Counted from the first letter of the stretch, positions 1 through 8,865 are shown. The stretch: 64,000 bases of DNA from Olivibacter sp. SDN3 (GCF_014334135.1 NZ_CP060497.1:868001-932000), one strand, 5' to 3'. Numbers and translations are program-made. Notes: generated from the letters alone by a model not told the origin.

Positions 1-107
1 TGTCTAACAAAAGTTTCCTTGATAAGCGTCTTTTTATCTAAATCGACCAATGCGGCCGAAATATGTGACCCACCAATATCGCAACCTACAACAATAGAGT
101 TATTCAT
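1..107 (-). CDS. ROK-family sugar kinase or regulator (5' part only)
   Basis: The first 35 codons of a gene that runs leftward off the window edge. The N-terminus contains DIGGSHISAALVD at residues 10-22, the phosphate-1 loop of the actin-like ATPase fold used by ROK proteins (glucokinase, fructokinase, NagC-type regulators). There is no N-terminal helix-turn-helix before this loop, so a sugar kinase is more likely than a NagC-type repressor. It lies at the downstream end of a uronate/fucose catabolic locus transcribed in the same direction, but it has its own promoter (-7 box at 139-146). Substrate cannot be judged from this fragment. Confidence 0.75.
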   Translation of the reverse strand, partial: MNNSIVVGCDIGGSHISAALVDLDKKTLIKETFVR

Positions 108-138
108 GAATTGTTTATAATTTTTAATATGAATGACG

Positions 139-162
139 CAAATATAATTAAAGCGTTTTAGC
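139..162 (-). promoter_or_regulatory. Promoter of the ROK gene with a LacI-like half-palindrome
   Basis: On the minus strand TATATTTG (139-146) fits the Bacteroidota -7 box TANNTTTG. Immediately upstream, 149-162 reads GCTAAAACGCTTTA on the minus strand, an imperfect central-CG palindrome that resembles the better operators at 4552-4563 and 7270-7306. The position just upstream of -7 would suit repression. The -7 box is a good match; the operator is a weak one. Confidence 0.45.
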
Positions 163-208
163 AAAAAAACAAACACCTTAAAATGTTTATATTTTTTTTC
201 CGGTAGAA

Positions 209-1441
209 TCAATTTTTAGCAATAATTGCTTTATACCGATTCAAGGCCTCCAAATAATAGTAATCTGCATAGGGTAAAGGCACATCAACTTCTGCCATAA
301 TCGGTATATAACCCGCTCCATGCATTAAGATAAACCCACCATTAGTACCTAACAAGGCGGTATATTCGGGAGAAGCCAAGGTTTCTATCATTGTTTCGCC
401 AGCTTTGAAATATTTCTTTGCCATAGCTTCATCCAGATACCCGCATAATTCCAGGAGTGCAGCTGCTGATATAGCTCCGGCCGATGCATCTCTATACGTG
501 TTCGGTATTTCTGGTGTATTAAAATCCCAGTAGGGAATCATATCTTTCGGTAAATTCGGATGATCTAATATAAAATCAGCGATGTGTTTCGCTTGTTCTA
601 AATACTGCGCATCGGCTGTCTCACGGTACAGCATAGTATAGCCATACAGGGCCCAAGCCTCACCCCTGGACCATGTAGATTCATCCCCGTAACCCTGCGC
701 ATTACGCCTTTGTTTTAACTTACCCGTTTTAGTATCAAGGTGAACGATCTGATAGGTACTATAGTCGGATCTAAAGTGGTTCTTCAATACCGTTTCTGCA
801 TGATTATTGGCCATTTTATAATAAGAAGAATCATTGGTTGCCCTGAAGGCCCAGAATAACAGTTCGAGATTCATCAGGTGATCGATAACCACAATAAACT
901 CTTTATCATTCTGCCGTGTATCCCACGACCGTATGGCCTTGACCTTTGGATCATAGCGTTTCGCCATAGTTTTAGCACTGCCCAACAATACCTTATGGTA
1001 ATCGATCTCCGGGATGGTTTGCATTGCTCTCCCAAAACTATTATATATAATAAACCCGAGATCGGGCGATTTCGCATTGTTCTGCTGTTTAGCCAAAAGT
1101 GCCAGTGTTCGTTTTGCTTCTTTTAGCAAGAGTGAGTCGCCCGTTTGTTCATACAAACGTAATAAGGTACCCGGATAATAACCACTTGTCCACCAATCTG
1201 GACCGCTCGTTTCCAAATAGTTCTGTGCTTTAACAAAAGTTTTGGGAAGTTTGCCTTCAGGTAGCTCATCCATCATCAATTTATACTGGGTAGTAGCATG
1301 TCGGTAGCGTTGATCGATAGTGGTTGTCAATGATTTGCTGGCCCTGGGCGTAACCTGTTGATTAATGCTACAGGCAGTCAACAATAAAAATGGGCAAAGT
1401 ATAAGATATACAATTTTTAATTTAAGCATTCGGCCTTTCAT
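209..1441 (-). CDS. GH88 unsaturated glucuronyl hydrolase, lipoprotein
   Basis: Glycoside hydrolase family 88 enzyme that hydrates the vinyl ether of delta-4,5-unsaturated uronic acid at the non-reducing end of oligosaccharides made by polysaccharide lyases. The start at 1441 gives a lipoprotein signal (LILCPFLLLTAC) with the acylated Cys about 24 residues in, so it is probably anchored in the periplasm or on the outer membrane; a start at 1429 would serve too. An in-frame start at 1522 is possible but puts about 27 unlikely residues before the signal. Two Asp residues about 60 apart, in SPDLGFIIYNSFG and VIDHLMNLELL, match the paired catalytic Asp of characterised UGL enzymes. Length (about 410 residues) is usual. 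A close paralogue is at 6013-7215. A terminator at 1535-1575 separates it from kduD, so it may be transcribed independently. Confidence 0.88.
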   Translation of the reverse strand: MKGRMLKLKIVYLILCPFLLLTACSINQQVTPRASKSLTTTIDQRYRHATTQYKLMMDELPEGKLPKTFVKAQNYLETSGPDWWTSGYYPGTLLRLYEQTGDSLLLKEAKRTLALLAKQQNNAKSPDLGFIIYNSFGRAMQTIPEIDYHKVLLGSAKTMAKRYDPKVKAIRSWDTRQNDKEFIVVIDHLMNLELLFWAFRATNDSSYYKMANNHAETVLKNHFRSDYSTYQIVHLDTKTGKLKQRRNAQGYGDESTWSRGEAWALYGYTMLYRETADAQYLEQAKHIADFILDHPNLPKDMIPYWDFNTPEIPNTYRDASAGAISAAALLELCGYLDEAMAKKYFKAGETMIETLASPEYTALLGTNGGFILMHGAGYIPIMAEVDVPLPYADYYYLEALNRYKAIIAKN

Positions 1442-1534
1442 TCGTTTGTTAAAACGACTTTTATAGATAAAAGGTGCAAGAAAAACAATTTTTGTTAAGT
1501 TTCCAATTAATATTTTTATCATCCGTTTATTAAG

Positions 1535-1575
1535 AAAAAAGTGTAACCTTTACATCGATTAGGTTACACTTTTTT
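1535..1575 (-). terminator. Terminator after kduD
   Basis: A perfect 15-bp inverted repeat (1535-1549 with 1561-1575, arms AAAAAAGTGTAACCT / AGGTTACACTTTTTT) around an 11-nt loop. The A/T-rich outer arms give a U-run in either direction. It lies 33 nt past the kduD stop and before the GH88 gene, which would split the locus into two transcripts. Confidence 0.75.
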
Positions 1576-1607
1576 TATAACGGCTTCCTAGCGGTTTTGT
1601 TGTTGAC

Positions 1608-2378
1608 CTAGCGTCCCATCCAACCCCCATCAACTGTTAATATGGTTCCGTGCACGTAGCTCGCGGCATCAGAAGCCAAGAATACAACAGGACCTTTAAA
1701 ATCATCCGGTTCTCCCCACCTTCCAGCCGGAATTCTCGACAAAATAGAAGCGCTTCTCTCCTCATCGGCCCTTAAAGCTGTTGTATTATCTGTAGCGATA
1801 TAACCTGGTGCTATAGCATTTACGTTTACTCCGCTACCTGCCCACTCATTAGCGAAAGCTTTGGTAAGCTGTCCTACCGCACCTTTGGACGCTGCATAAC
1901 CGGGCACATTGATCCCTCCTTGAAAGGTCAGTAAAGAAGCGGTGAAAATAACTTTTCCTGTTCCACGGGCAACCATTTCCTTTCCGAATTCGCGGGTAAT
2001 AATAAATTGCGCGGTCTGGTTGATCGCAATAATTTCGTCCCAATATTCGTCTGGATGCTCTGCAGCGGGTTTTCTTAAAATATTTCCAGCATTGTTTATC
2101 AATATATCAATTACAGGGTGTTGATTCTTTACAGAATGGATGAAACTGTATAGTGAATCACGTTCTGCAAAATCACATTGGTACGCATAAAATTTACGCC
2201 CTAAGGCAGTTATTTCCTTCGCAACTTCGCTGTTATCCAGCTCAAGCGAAGCTGAAACACCAATAACATCAGCCCCTGCCTCAGCCAATGCAATAGCCAT
2301 TGCTTTACCAATACCCCGTTTACATCCGGTAACCAGGGCCAGTTGGCCAGACAAGTCGAATTTATGAAGAGTTGACAT
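1608..2378 (-). CDS. kduD: 2-dehydro-3-deoxy-D-gluconate 5-dehydrogenase (KduD-like SDR)
   Basis: Short-chain dehydrogenase of 256 residues that interconverts 2,5-diketo-3-deoxygluconate (the KduI product) and 2-keto-3-deoxygluconate with NAD(H), in the cytoplasm. The nucleotide loop TGCKRGIGKA starts at residue 17, NNAG is at 95-98, and the catalytic Ser148, Tyr161 and Lys165 (YAASK) are all present. Identity as KduD rather than another SDR rests on context: kduI and two GH88 genes lie in the same locus. The gene begins 4 nt after the DUF4861 stop codon, so the two are almost certainly co-transcribed. Confidence 0.85.
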   Translation of the reverse strand: MSTLHKFDLSGQLALVTGCKRGIGKAMAIALAEAGADVIGVSASLELDNSEVAKEITALGRKFYAYQCDFAERDSLYSFIHSVKNQHPVIDILINNAGNILRKPAAEHPDEYWDEIIAINQTAQFIITREFGKEMVARGTGKVIFTASLLTFQGGINVPGYAASKGAVGQLTKAFANEWAGSGVNVNAIAPGYIATDNTTALRADEERSASILSRIPAGRWGEPDDFKGPVVFLASDAASYVHGTILTVDGGWMGR

Positions 2379-2382
2379 ATTT

Positions 2383-3531
2383 TTATTGAATAGTAATGGT
2401 TAATGGATTTTTTATTTTTTCCTGATACTGTGTTAAGTAATGTTCCCAAGCTTCCGCAGAAGTGATTTCGCCAGCTTTATCCCATGCCCCACCATTATAG
2501 TAAACCATAGGTTTGCCGCTGCTGGCCTCAAACTGTGTTAACAGTTGCCCTTCCCCTTCAAAAATCTTAACAATTTCCTCTGGCGTCACAACGGCCACTC
2601 CTAAGGTCCCGTCATCGCCATGGCCGGGCTCCCAATACGCAGCAATTCCATTATCTTTCCGCTGAATGATTTTACCGCCATCCTCTTCCCTAAGCACAAT
2701 GCCTGCAACAACAGGTAGAGGGTCTTCACCCTCAAAACTATAGGTAACTTCCACTTTGTTTAATTGAGATCCGGCCTCTAAGGTAATGTTTTTGGTAACC
2801 GAAACTGTTCTATCTCCAACTTCCCACGGCTCATAGGTCAATTTAAAAGTACTTCTAAGAGGGCCATTTTCCAATAGCTCATGTTCACGGTAATGTTTAG
2901 AATAGCTAATTTTATCGTCTACGAAAGGCGCAATATCACCGGCCCCCAATGTCATTCCGACAGCATAGTAGTCCAAGCCTTCTCCATGATCCTTGTGATA
3001 ATCATCCGTTTTATACCATTCGTCAATTACCGGTCTATCGGTACGTTTTGCCCATATATCAGTTCCATGTGCGTCGTCTGCGCGCCCTTCCAAAGCCTTA
3101 CCGTACATCCTAAACGCCACTTTATCATTTTCCCAAGCAAAGTCGTCAAAACGTTCAGGCACATAACGCGCATATGTTCGAGCTTCTACCGGGGTTGGTT
3201 CGCCAGCTTCGACAAACAATTTGATATCATCGTTTGCCGGTATATCAACCCATATTAGTACATGGTCAATCTTTTCCTCTCCATTTCTTACCAGCTGATA
3301 AGTCAACTCCTCACTGTTTTCATCGATAATTCTAAATGGTGCTTCCGCTGTATACACCTGTGAAAACGTTTTGTAAGGTATTTCTACAAGTTCTTTTCGA
3401 TCAAAAGACGAAGGATTATTAACGACAATACCTGCGTGGTTAACGGACGACTTACAGGAGACGATTATTGCGATTCCAATGAGCAAAAAAACTCCCCATA
3501 AGCCCTGTTCTTGAATATTCTTTTTTTTCAT
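2383..3531 (-). CDS. DUF4861 domain lipoprotein
   Basis: About 382 residues. The start at 3531 gives MKKKNIQEQGLWG followed by a hydrophobic stretch and the lipobox IVSC, so the protein is probably a lipoprotein; the longer reading from 3576 would place 15 residues before this signal. The body is rich in beta-strand-like segments and aromatic residues (EPWEVGDRTVSVTKN, AYWEPGHGDDGTLG), as seen in the DUF4861 family that accompanies uronate catabolic genes in Bacteroidota. No enzyme activity can be assigned from the sequence; a glycan-binding, epimerase-like or lyase role is possible. It is tightly coupled to kduD (4-nt gap) and lies downstream of kduI. Confidence 0.75.
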   Translation of the reverse strand: MKKKNIQEQGLWGVFLLIGIAIIVSCKSSVNHAGIVVNNPSSFDRKELVEIPYKTFSQVYTAEAPFRIIDENSEELTYQLVRNGEEKIDHVLIWVDIPANDDIKLFVEAGEPTPVEARTYARYVPERFDDFAWENDKVAFRMYGKALEGRADDAHGTDIWAKRTDRPVIDEWYKTDDYHKDHGEGLDYYAVGMTLGAGDIAPFVDDKISYSKHYREHELLENGPLRSTFKLTYEPWEVGDRTVSVTKNITLEAGSQLNKVEVTYSFEGEDPLPVVAGIVLREEDGGKIIQRKDNGIAAYWEPGHGDDGTLGVAVVTPEEIVKIFEGEGQLLTQFEASSGKPMVYYNGGAWDKAGEITSAEAWEHYLTQYQEKIKNPLTITIQ

Positions 3532-3631
3532 CTGTATAAATTGTTTTTCAGAGGCGATGAAACTTGCTTGAGCCATTATACATCCCCTTATGCAGGTTTC
3601 ATATGGTCTGTATTTTCAGCTTATCTCCAAT

Positions 3632-4474
3632 TTATCGCAAGTCTGTAATAGCACATCCATCCATATCACTATAATCCATATTTTCACCAGCCATTCCCCA
3701 AATAAAAGTATAATTGGCGGTAGCTGCCCCTGCATGTACAGACCATGGTGGTGAGATGACCGCTTGCTCATTCTGCATCCAGATATGACGTGTCTCTTGA
3801 GGTTGCCCCATAAAATGGCATACAGATTGGCCTTCTGGAACTTCGAAATAACAATAAACCTCCATGCGCCGATCATGCGTATGGGCGGGCATTGTATTCC
3901 AGACACTACCGGTTTTCAATTCCGTCATACCCATTTGTAGCTGACAGGTATCAACCACTCCAGCAACGAGCAATTTATTGATCACGCGGTGATTTGCTGT
4001 TTCAAGGCTGCCTAATTCTACCACTTCAGCGTCTGCCCGGGTAACCTTTTTTGTAGGGTAAGGATGATGAGCAGGTGCAGAATTAATATAAAACTTGGCA
4101 GGCTGGTCGGGATTTTTACTCGAAAATACTACCGTTTCGTTACCTTTGCCCACGTAGAGTGCCTCTTTAAAGTCGATGTCATACGAAGTTCCATTTACCG
4201 AAATAACGCCTGCGCCACCGATATTAATCACACCTAACTCTCTTCGCTCCAAAAAATAAGGCGCTTTTAGCGCGTCAATCGTGTCAAGGTTTAGCGATTT
4301 AGTCACCGGTTGTATACCTCCAGCTATATATCGATCATAGTGGGTATACACCAAATTGATCTTATCTGCTTCAAAAAGCGTTTCAACCAAGAAGTTTTTT
4401 CTTAACGCTTCGGTATCCATCCCTTTCGTTTCGTTGGGGCTGGATGCATAACGGGTTTCATAAACTATACTCAT
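3632..4474 (-). CDS. kduI: 5-dehydro-4-deoxy-D-glucuronate isomerase
   Basis: Cupin-fold isomerase of 280 residues that converts 5-keto-4-deoxyuronate, formed spontaneously from unsaturated uronic acid, into 2,5-diketo-3-deoxygluconate. The zinc ligands are visible as His198 and His200 (MPAHTHDRRME), Glu205 and His247 (WSVHAGA), each two residues later than in the E. coli enzyme. Full length. The product is the substrate of KduD encoded downstream. A 133-nt upstream gap contains a LacI-type operator candidate at 4552-4563, suggesting an internal regulated promoter. Confidence 0.95.
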   Translation of the reverse strand: MSIVYETRYASSPNETKGMDTEALRKNFLVETLFEADKINLVYTHYDRYIAGGIQPVTKSLNLDTIDALKAPYFLERRELGVINIGGAGVISVNGTSYDIDFKEALYVGKGNETVVFSSKNPDQPAKFYINSAPAHHPYPTKKVTRADAEVVELGSLETANHRVINKLLVAGVVDTCQLQMGMTELKTGSVWNTMPAHTHDRRMEVYCYFEVPEGQSVCHFMGQPQETRHIWMQNEQAVISPPWSVHAGAATANYTFIWGMAGENMDYSDMDGCAITDLR

Positions 4475-4551
4475 TACTCTAACTTTCTTTTAATAAAAAT
4501 TGATTAATAAATGGTTTTACTCCCGCAATATACAGTTAATATCATAAAAGC

Positions 4552-4563
4552 GCAAACGTTTAC
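4552..4563 (-). promoter_or_regulatory. Candidate LacI operator upstream of kduI
   Basis: GCAAACGTTTAC holds the perfect palindrome AAACGTTT with a central CG, the usual form of LacI-family operators. It differs only at the two W positions from GCAATCGATTAC at 7275-7286 in front of the GH88 gene next to lacI. It lies about 80 nt before kduI. Confidence 0.5.
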
Positions 4564-4607
4564 ATCTCCATATATCTATAAATTAGAGGAAGTTTATTCT
4601 ATAAGGG

Positions 4608-5972
4608 CTATTCCAAACGTATTTTTACAACCGCTACAGCAACATCGTACGCTCCTCTTTCAGGCAATGTAATAGCTACTCCACCTTTCTCTGATGGTAC
4701 ATGTTTCAGTTCCTCTCCCGTATCTAATATCCGACAATCGGCTATTTGATCAGCAGGCAGGGGCAATACCAACAAATTACCTGGCAACTCATCTAATACA
4801 TGTGCATAAAGATAGGTTTGTCCTTCCTGTTCCTTTTGGGTAAACACCACCTTTTCCTGTGGTTCAAGTTCACTCGGCAAGCTATTATAAACAGCCTCTC
4901 CGTTGCTGAACATCCACGCTCCCATTTCTCTTAACCGCTGGACAGCGGGAGTTGGTAAAGTTCCATCAGCTTTAGGGCCAATATTTAACAAATAGTTTCC
5001 ACCTTTACTGGCGTTACTCACTAAGTACCGCAACATTTGTCCTGATGACTTCCAATGAAAATCATTATCGTGCCAAGCCCAGGTATGGTTCATCGTAGCG
5101 GGTGTCTGCCAAGGTTTTTCCAGCAGGCCTTCTGGATAAGTATTATCCATCATCTCCAGGAAGTCGATATCGTTTCCCGGGTCATGCATAGCGATTCTAC
5201 CATTAATTAAACATTTATCGCTCAATTTACGAATGAGGCCGATCAATTCGTCCCTTCTTTGTGATGTGATCAAATCTGCTGCCTCGTCATCCCAGGTATC
5301 GAACCAAAGTAAGTCGGGGTCGTAGTTTTCGATCAGTTCCTGTACCTGCGGCAAACTTTTTTCTCGCCAATATTTTTCAAATTCTTCGCTGCTACGCTTG
5401 GGCTTCCAGTACGGCAAAGCGCCTTGGGGGTGTTCCCAGTCCTGCCAATGCGAATAGTAGAAACCATACTTTAGTCCGTATTTCTTACAAGCTTCTACGA
5501 GTTCGCCTAAGATGTCGCGCCCTTTGAAGGGTGTAGCAGCAATATCATACGTCGAAACCTTCGAATCCCAAAGGGCAAAACCGTCATGATGTTTCGCTGT
5601 AATCACAAAATATTTCATCCCTGCATTTTTCGCCTCTTTAATCCATCGATCGGCGTCAAAATCAACCGGGTTAAACTGTTCCTTAAGCGCCTGATAAATA
5701 TCGTCAGGCACTTCCAATCGCTGCTGAATCCATTCGGCATACCAACTTTTACCATTAGGCAAGGTAGTGTCTGGCATAGTGCGCCCCTGGTATGTCCCAC
5801 CCAACACGCTATATAAACCCCAATGAATGAACATGCCAAATTTAGCTTCTTTAAACCATGTTAATTTATCAGCCTGCTCCTGTATCGGGTCAACTGCCAG
5901 TCTGTGGGCCATTACCTGCTGTTGACCCACGGTAAACAATAATATGAATAAAAATGAATAAGAATTTCTCAT
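4608..5972 (-). CDS. GH29 alpha-L-fucosidase, exported
   Basis: Glycoside hydrolase family 29 enzyme of 454 residues that removes alpha-linked L-fucose. A signal peptide (MRNSYSFLFILLFTVGQQQVMA) indicates export to the periplasm. Family landmarks are FGMFIHWGLYSV (46-57), the fucose-binding KHHDGFALWDS (127-137) and LLWFDTWDD, in which Asp225 is the expected nucleophile. The C-terminal part (about 355-454) would be the beta-sandwich domain. It lies between kduI and the second GH88 gene on the same strand, which suggests that the target glycan carries both fucose and uronic acid. Linkage specificity cannot be told. Confidence 0.92.
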   Translation of the reverse strand: MRNSYSFLFILLFTVGQQQVMAHRLAVDPIQEQADKLTWFKEAKFGMFIHWGLYSVLGGTYQGRTMPDTTLPNGKSWYAEWIQQRLEVPDDIYQALKEQFNPVDFDADRWIKEAKNAGMKYFVITAKHHDGFALWDSKVSTYDIAATPFKGRDILGELVEACKKYGLKYGFYYSHWQDWEHPQGALPYWKPKRSSEEFEKYWREKSLPQVQELIENYDPDLLWFDTWDDEAADLITSQRRDELIGLIRKLSDKCLINGRIAMHDPGNDIDFLEMMDNTYPEGLLEKPWQTPATMNHTWAWHDNDFHWKSSGQMLRYLVSNASKGGNYLLNIGPKADGTLPTPAVQRLREMGAWMFSNGEAVYNSLPSELEPQEKVVFTQKEQEGQTYLYAHVLDELPGNLLVLPLPADQIADCRILDTGEELKHVPSEKGGVAITLPERGAYDVAVAVVKIRLE

Positions 5973-6012
5973 GTCTTTATAGGTGTTTTAATGGTCTAAA
6001 GATAGCGAATAA

Positions 6013-7215
6013 CTAGAGATACCAATCCTTATATCGCTTCAGCGCTTCCAAAAAATAGTAGTCAGCATAAATAATCGGGATATCAATCTCTGAGTTCAGT
6101 GGCAGGGCTCCGGTACTATGCGTCAATAGGAAGCCGCCATTCTCTCCGGGTTTTGAGCGATAATCATTGCTTGCCAAAGAACGAATCATTTTTTCTGCAT
6201 GCTCAACATACCATTGCTTTTCTTCTGCCTTCACATATTGTCCCAGCTCTAATAAAGCAGAAGCAATAAGTGCTCCTGCAGAGGCGTCGCGCACAGCAAA
6301 TGGTATCAACGGCGCATCAAAATCCCAATAGGGAATTTTATCTTCTGGAAGATTAGGGTGATTCAGAATGAACTTGGCTATACCTTCTGCCTGTTTTAGG
6401 TATTTTTCATCTCGCGTATCACGATACATCATGGTGAAACCATAAAGCGCCCAACCTTGCCCTCTTGCCCAGGATGAAGTATTTGCAGCCCCCTGCCAAG
6501 TAGCTTTTCTGTTCACTGTTCCATTTTCCGGATGGTAATCAACCACATGATACGAACTATAATCGGAACGAAAATGGTTTTTCAGAGTTGTATTACTATG
6601 TATGATGGCCAGATCTTTAAACTTTTTATCTCCACCGTTATCACTCACCCAATTAAGCATCTCCAGGTTCATCATATTATCAATAATTACCGGGCATTCC
6701 CAATACTTATTTTTATCCCAGGATTGGATAGCGCGAATGGTGGGTCGGTATCGGGTGGTTAGCGATTTTGCCGACTGGAACAAGACGTCTTTGTAGGCTC
6801 TTTCGCCCGTAATGCGATAGGCATTACCAAAACTGCAGTACATCATGAAGCCTAAATCGTGGTTTCCCGTAAACGTTTTGTTTGGCTCAATAACTTTTAG
6901 TGCCCGTAAAGCCTCTTGATGTATTTCGGGATCTTTTGTTTGTTCATAGATTAGCCATAACGAGCCTGGATAAAAACCACTGCACCACCATTCTATATTG
7001 CGTGCATCTATTTTACCGGTTTCAGGATTATAATTTTGCGGCATCTTGTCGGCTGGAATATGCTTTGCCAGCGTTTTATATTGATCACGTGCGAAATCGA
7101 AATTTTCCTGGATTAATAAGGGCATGCTCTGTTGTCCCCAAGCGATCGAACTAAGTACTAGGACGATAAGCTTTAAACTCATCAAGCTTAAAGCTTTCTT
7201 TTTCATCATATTCAT
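6013..7215 (-). CDS. GH88 unsaturated glucuronyl hydrolase, exported
   Basis: Second GH88 enzyme of the locus, about 400 residues, paralogous to the one at 209-1441. The longest frame opens with TTG at 7239, but ATG at 7215 (or 7209/7206) leads straight into a signal peptide ending SSIAWGQ. The catalytic Asp pair is in GNHDLGFMMYCSFG and VIIDNMMNLEML, 59 residues apart. It has a Sec signal rather than a lipobox, so the two paralogues may sit in different parts of the envelope. First gene downstream of lacI, with a double operator-like palindrome in its leader region (7270-7306); probably the head of the GH88-GH29-kduI-DUF4861-kduD transcript. Confidence 0.9.
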   Translation of the reverse strand: MNMMKKKALSLMSLKLIVLVLSSIAWGQQSMPLLIQENFDFARDQYKTLAKHIPADKMPQNYNPETGKIDARNIEWWCSGFYPGSLWLIYEQTKDPEIHQEALRALKVIEPNKTFTGNHDLGFMMYCSFGNAYRITGERAYKDVLFQSAKSLTTRYRPTIRAIQSWDKNKYWECPVIIDNMMNLEMLNWVSDNGGDKKFKDLAIIHSNTTLKNHFRSDYSSYHVVDYHPENGTVNRKATWQGAANTSSWARGQGWALYGFTMMYRDTRDEKYLKQAEGIAKFILNHPNLPEDKIPYWDFDAPLIPFAVRDASAGALIASALLELGQYVKAEEKQWYVEHAEKMIRSLASNDYRSKPGENGGFLLTHSTGALPLNSEIDIPIIYADYYFLEALKRYKDWYL

Positions 7216-7269
7216 TTTTTGTTGGTTATTTTTTAGCAATCTTGTGGCAAGATAGGTATTTGGCGCGAG

Positions 7270-7306
7270 TTATGCAATCGATTACGCAAAACAATCGATT
7301 GCATAA
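7270..7306 (-). promoter_or_regulatory. Tandem LacI-type operator palindromes
   Basis: A perfect 14-bp inverted repeat (7270-7283 and 7293-7306, arms TTATGCAATCGATT / AATCGATTGCATAA) with a 9-nt spacer. Each arm holds the palindrome AATCGATT, so there are two CG-centred sites 17 bp apart. A weak -7 box (TATCTTGC, minus strand, 7247-7254) follows. The site lies between lacI and the GH88 gene, where a local repressor would bind. Confidence 0.6.
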
Positions 7307-7326
7307 TTGTACAGGCACTCCCATGT

Positions 7327-8355
7327 CTAGGTAGTCATTCTTCTAACCAAGGTAACCGGTACGATTTCGTTTTGACTGATATCCCTATTTGCATGTTTAT
7401 CCTTCAATAAGGCAAGCAATTTATAGGCAACTCGATGTGCCATCTCAGCCGGATGCTGGTCTATAGTTGTTATTGGAGGAGAAATAATGGCAGCTCGGGG
7501 ATCATTGGAATAACCAATAATTTTTAGTTCCTCAGGAATCTTAATTCCCTGTTCACGGGCGAATTCCACGGCTGCCACAGCTGTAGTGTCGTTAGAAGCG
7601 AAGACAACTTCCGGTTGATCGTTTCCGACAAATATCTTTCTGAGGCTATTCCATGCATTCTCAGCAGTAAGCTCATGATAGAAACACCACTTTTCCTTCA
7701 GGTTAATTTTTGCTTTCTTCAAGGCGTGTAACAGGCCTTCGGTGCGCTCTTTATAAATACTACAACTCAATGGTCCCGAAATGTATGCTATTTTCGTACA
7801 TCCAGTTTCAATCAAATGATTTCCTGCCAACAAGCCCCCCCGATAATCGTCTCCTTTAATAATATGTGCTGGATAAGGTTTCGTAGGTACCCGATCATAA
7901 AAAATAAGTGGGATGCCATGACTCATAAATCCATCAAAATGGTTGTAATCTTCTGTATAAAGTGCCAGGGAAACTACTAAGGCATCTACCCTCGATGAAT
8001 ACAATGTACCAGCCAGCTTCTGCTCTATTGCAACGGAATCATTTGATTGACAAACCATCAAACTATACCCTTCTTCCTGCAACCTGTTCTGCAGTGCGGT
8101 AATAAATACGGCATGGAAATACATGGAAACGCGGGGAACGATCAATCCTATAATATTCGAGCGTTTGTTTCGCAGCGAAGAGGCCATACTATTATGTCGA
8201 TATCCCATTTCAAGGGCTTTCTCTTTCACCCGCTTGCGGGTAGCTTCACTGATTCTCGGATTATTATTTAACGCTCTTGAAACGGTGGCTGCTGAAATTC
8301 CCAGTACTGCGGCTATGTCAACAATGCTTGTTTCTGCATTTTCGGATTTACCCAT
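7327..8355 (-). CDS. LacI-family transcriptional regulator
   Basis: 342 residues. An N-terminal helix-turn-helix (TSIVDIAAVLGISAATVSRALN, split here: residues about 9-30) with the hinge helix to about residue 60 (NSMASSLR) precedes a periplasmic-binding-protein fold (IIGLIVP at about 68 onward; GYSNDPRAAIISPPITTID near 290). The ISAATVSRALN recognition helix is typical for CG-centred operators. It is the first gene of the catabolic block and probably senses a uronate- or fucose-derived metabolite; the ligand is unknown. Its own promoter region (8356-8442) shows no clear copy of the operator. Confidence 0.92.
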   Translation of the reverse strand: MGKSENAETSIVDIAAVLGISAATVSRALNNNPRISEATRKRVKEKALEMGYRHNSMASSLRNKRSNIIGLIVPRVSMYFHAVFITALQNRLQEEGYSLMVCQSNDSVAIEQKLAGTLYSSRVDALVVSLALYTEDYNHFDGFMSHGIPLIFYDRVPTKPYPAHIIKGDDYRGGLLAGNHLIETGCTKIAYISGPLSCSIYKERTEGLLHALKKAKINLKEKWCFYHELTAENAWNSLRKIFVGNDQPEVVFASNDTTAVAAVEFAREQGIKIPEELKIIGYSNDPRAAIISPPITTIDQHPAEMAHRVAYKLLALLKDKHANRDISQNEIVPVTLVRRMTT

Positions 8356-8442
8356 TTGTTTTAATTAACCTTTTATTTATTCTCCCGTATGTGCGGTAAG
8401 TTTTACGACCCTACACCTTCTATTAAATAAATTCCACCTAAA

Positions 8443-8802
8443 TTAATATTGGCCGATGCTCAGCAATACCAAAGTACAGGCATAAACGGCTTCTATATTA
8501 TTGCTTTGCGCTAAATTGGCTAGTTCCGCATTTTCTGTACCGGGGTTAAATATAATACGTTTTGGTTTAGTTTTCAATAGATAATCATAATATTGCGGCT
8601 GCAATTTCGGGCCTATATAAAGTGTTACGGTATGGATATCAGCCAATGGTGCAGCAGGAGCCTCAATAGGAACTCCTGCAACGTCACCCTTTTTGATTCC
8701 TATATTAACGATTTCATGCCCCGCTCCCGTTAAACGTTGCGCTGCGATATAGGCATAGCGCGCCGGATTGGTTGTTGCTCCTAAAATTAGCGTTTTTTTC
8801 AT
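8443..8802 (-). CDS. CoA-binding domain protein (YccU-like)
   Basis: 119 residues, a single Rossmann-like CoA_binding_2 domain. Visible motifs are LILGATTNPARYAYIA at the N-terminus and RIIFNPGTENAEL near residue 84, the conserved PGTEN loop of the family, then ACTLVLL at the C-terminus. Cytoplasmic; members bind CoA in structural studies but their physiological role is not established. It stands alone between lacI and an FAD oxidoreductase, all on the minus strand. Confidence 0.85.
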   Translation of the reverse strand: MKKTLILGATTNPARYAYIAAQRLTGAGHEIVNIGIKKGDVAGVPIEAPAAPLADIHTVTLYIGPKLQPQYYDYLLKTKPKRIIFNPGTENAELANLAQSNNIEAVYACTLVLLSIGQY

Positions 8803-8865
8803 TTTGTGAAATTAGTAAATATTCAGCGCTGCTTAACGTGTTTTAGCAAGATTTGCCATTTTTAT

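Noticed and set aside
1442-1522. Upstream extension of the first GH88 gene
   Set aside because: It would add 27 residues before a good lipoprotein signal and begin only 13 nt from the kduD terminator.
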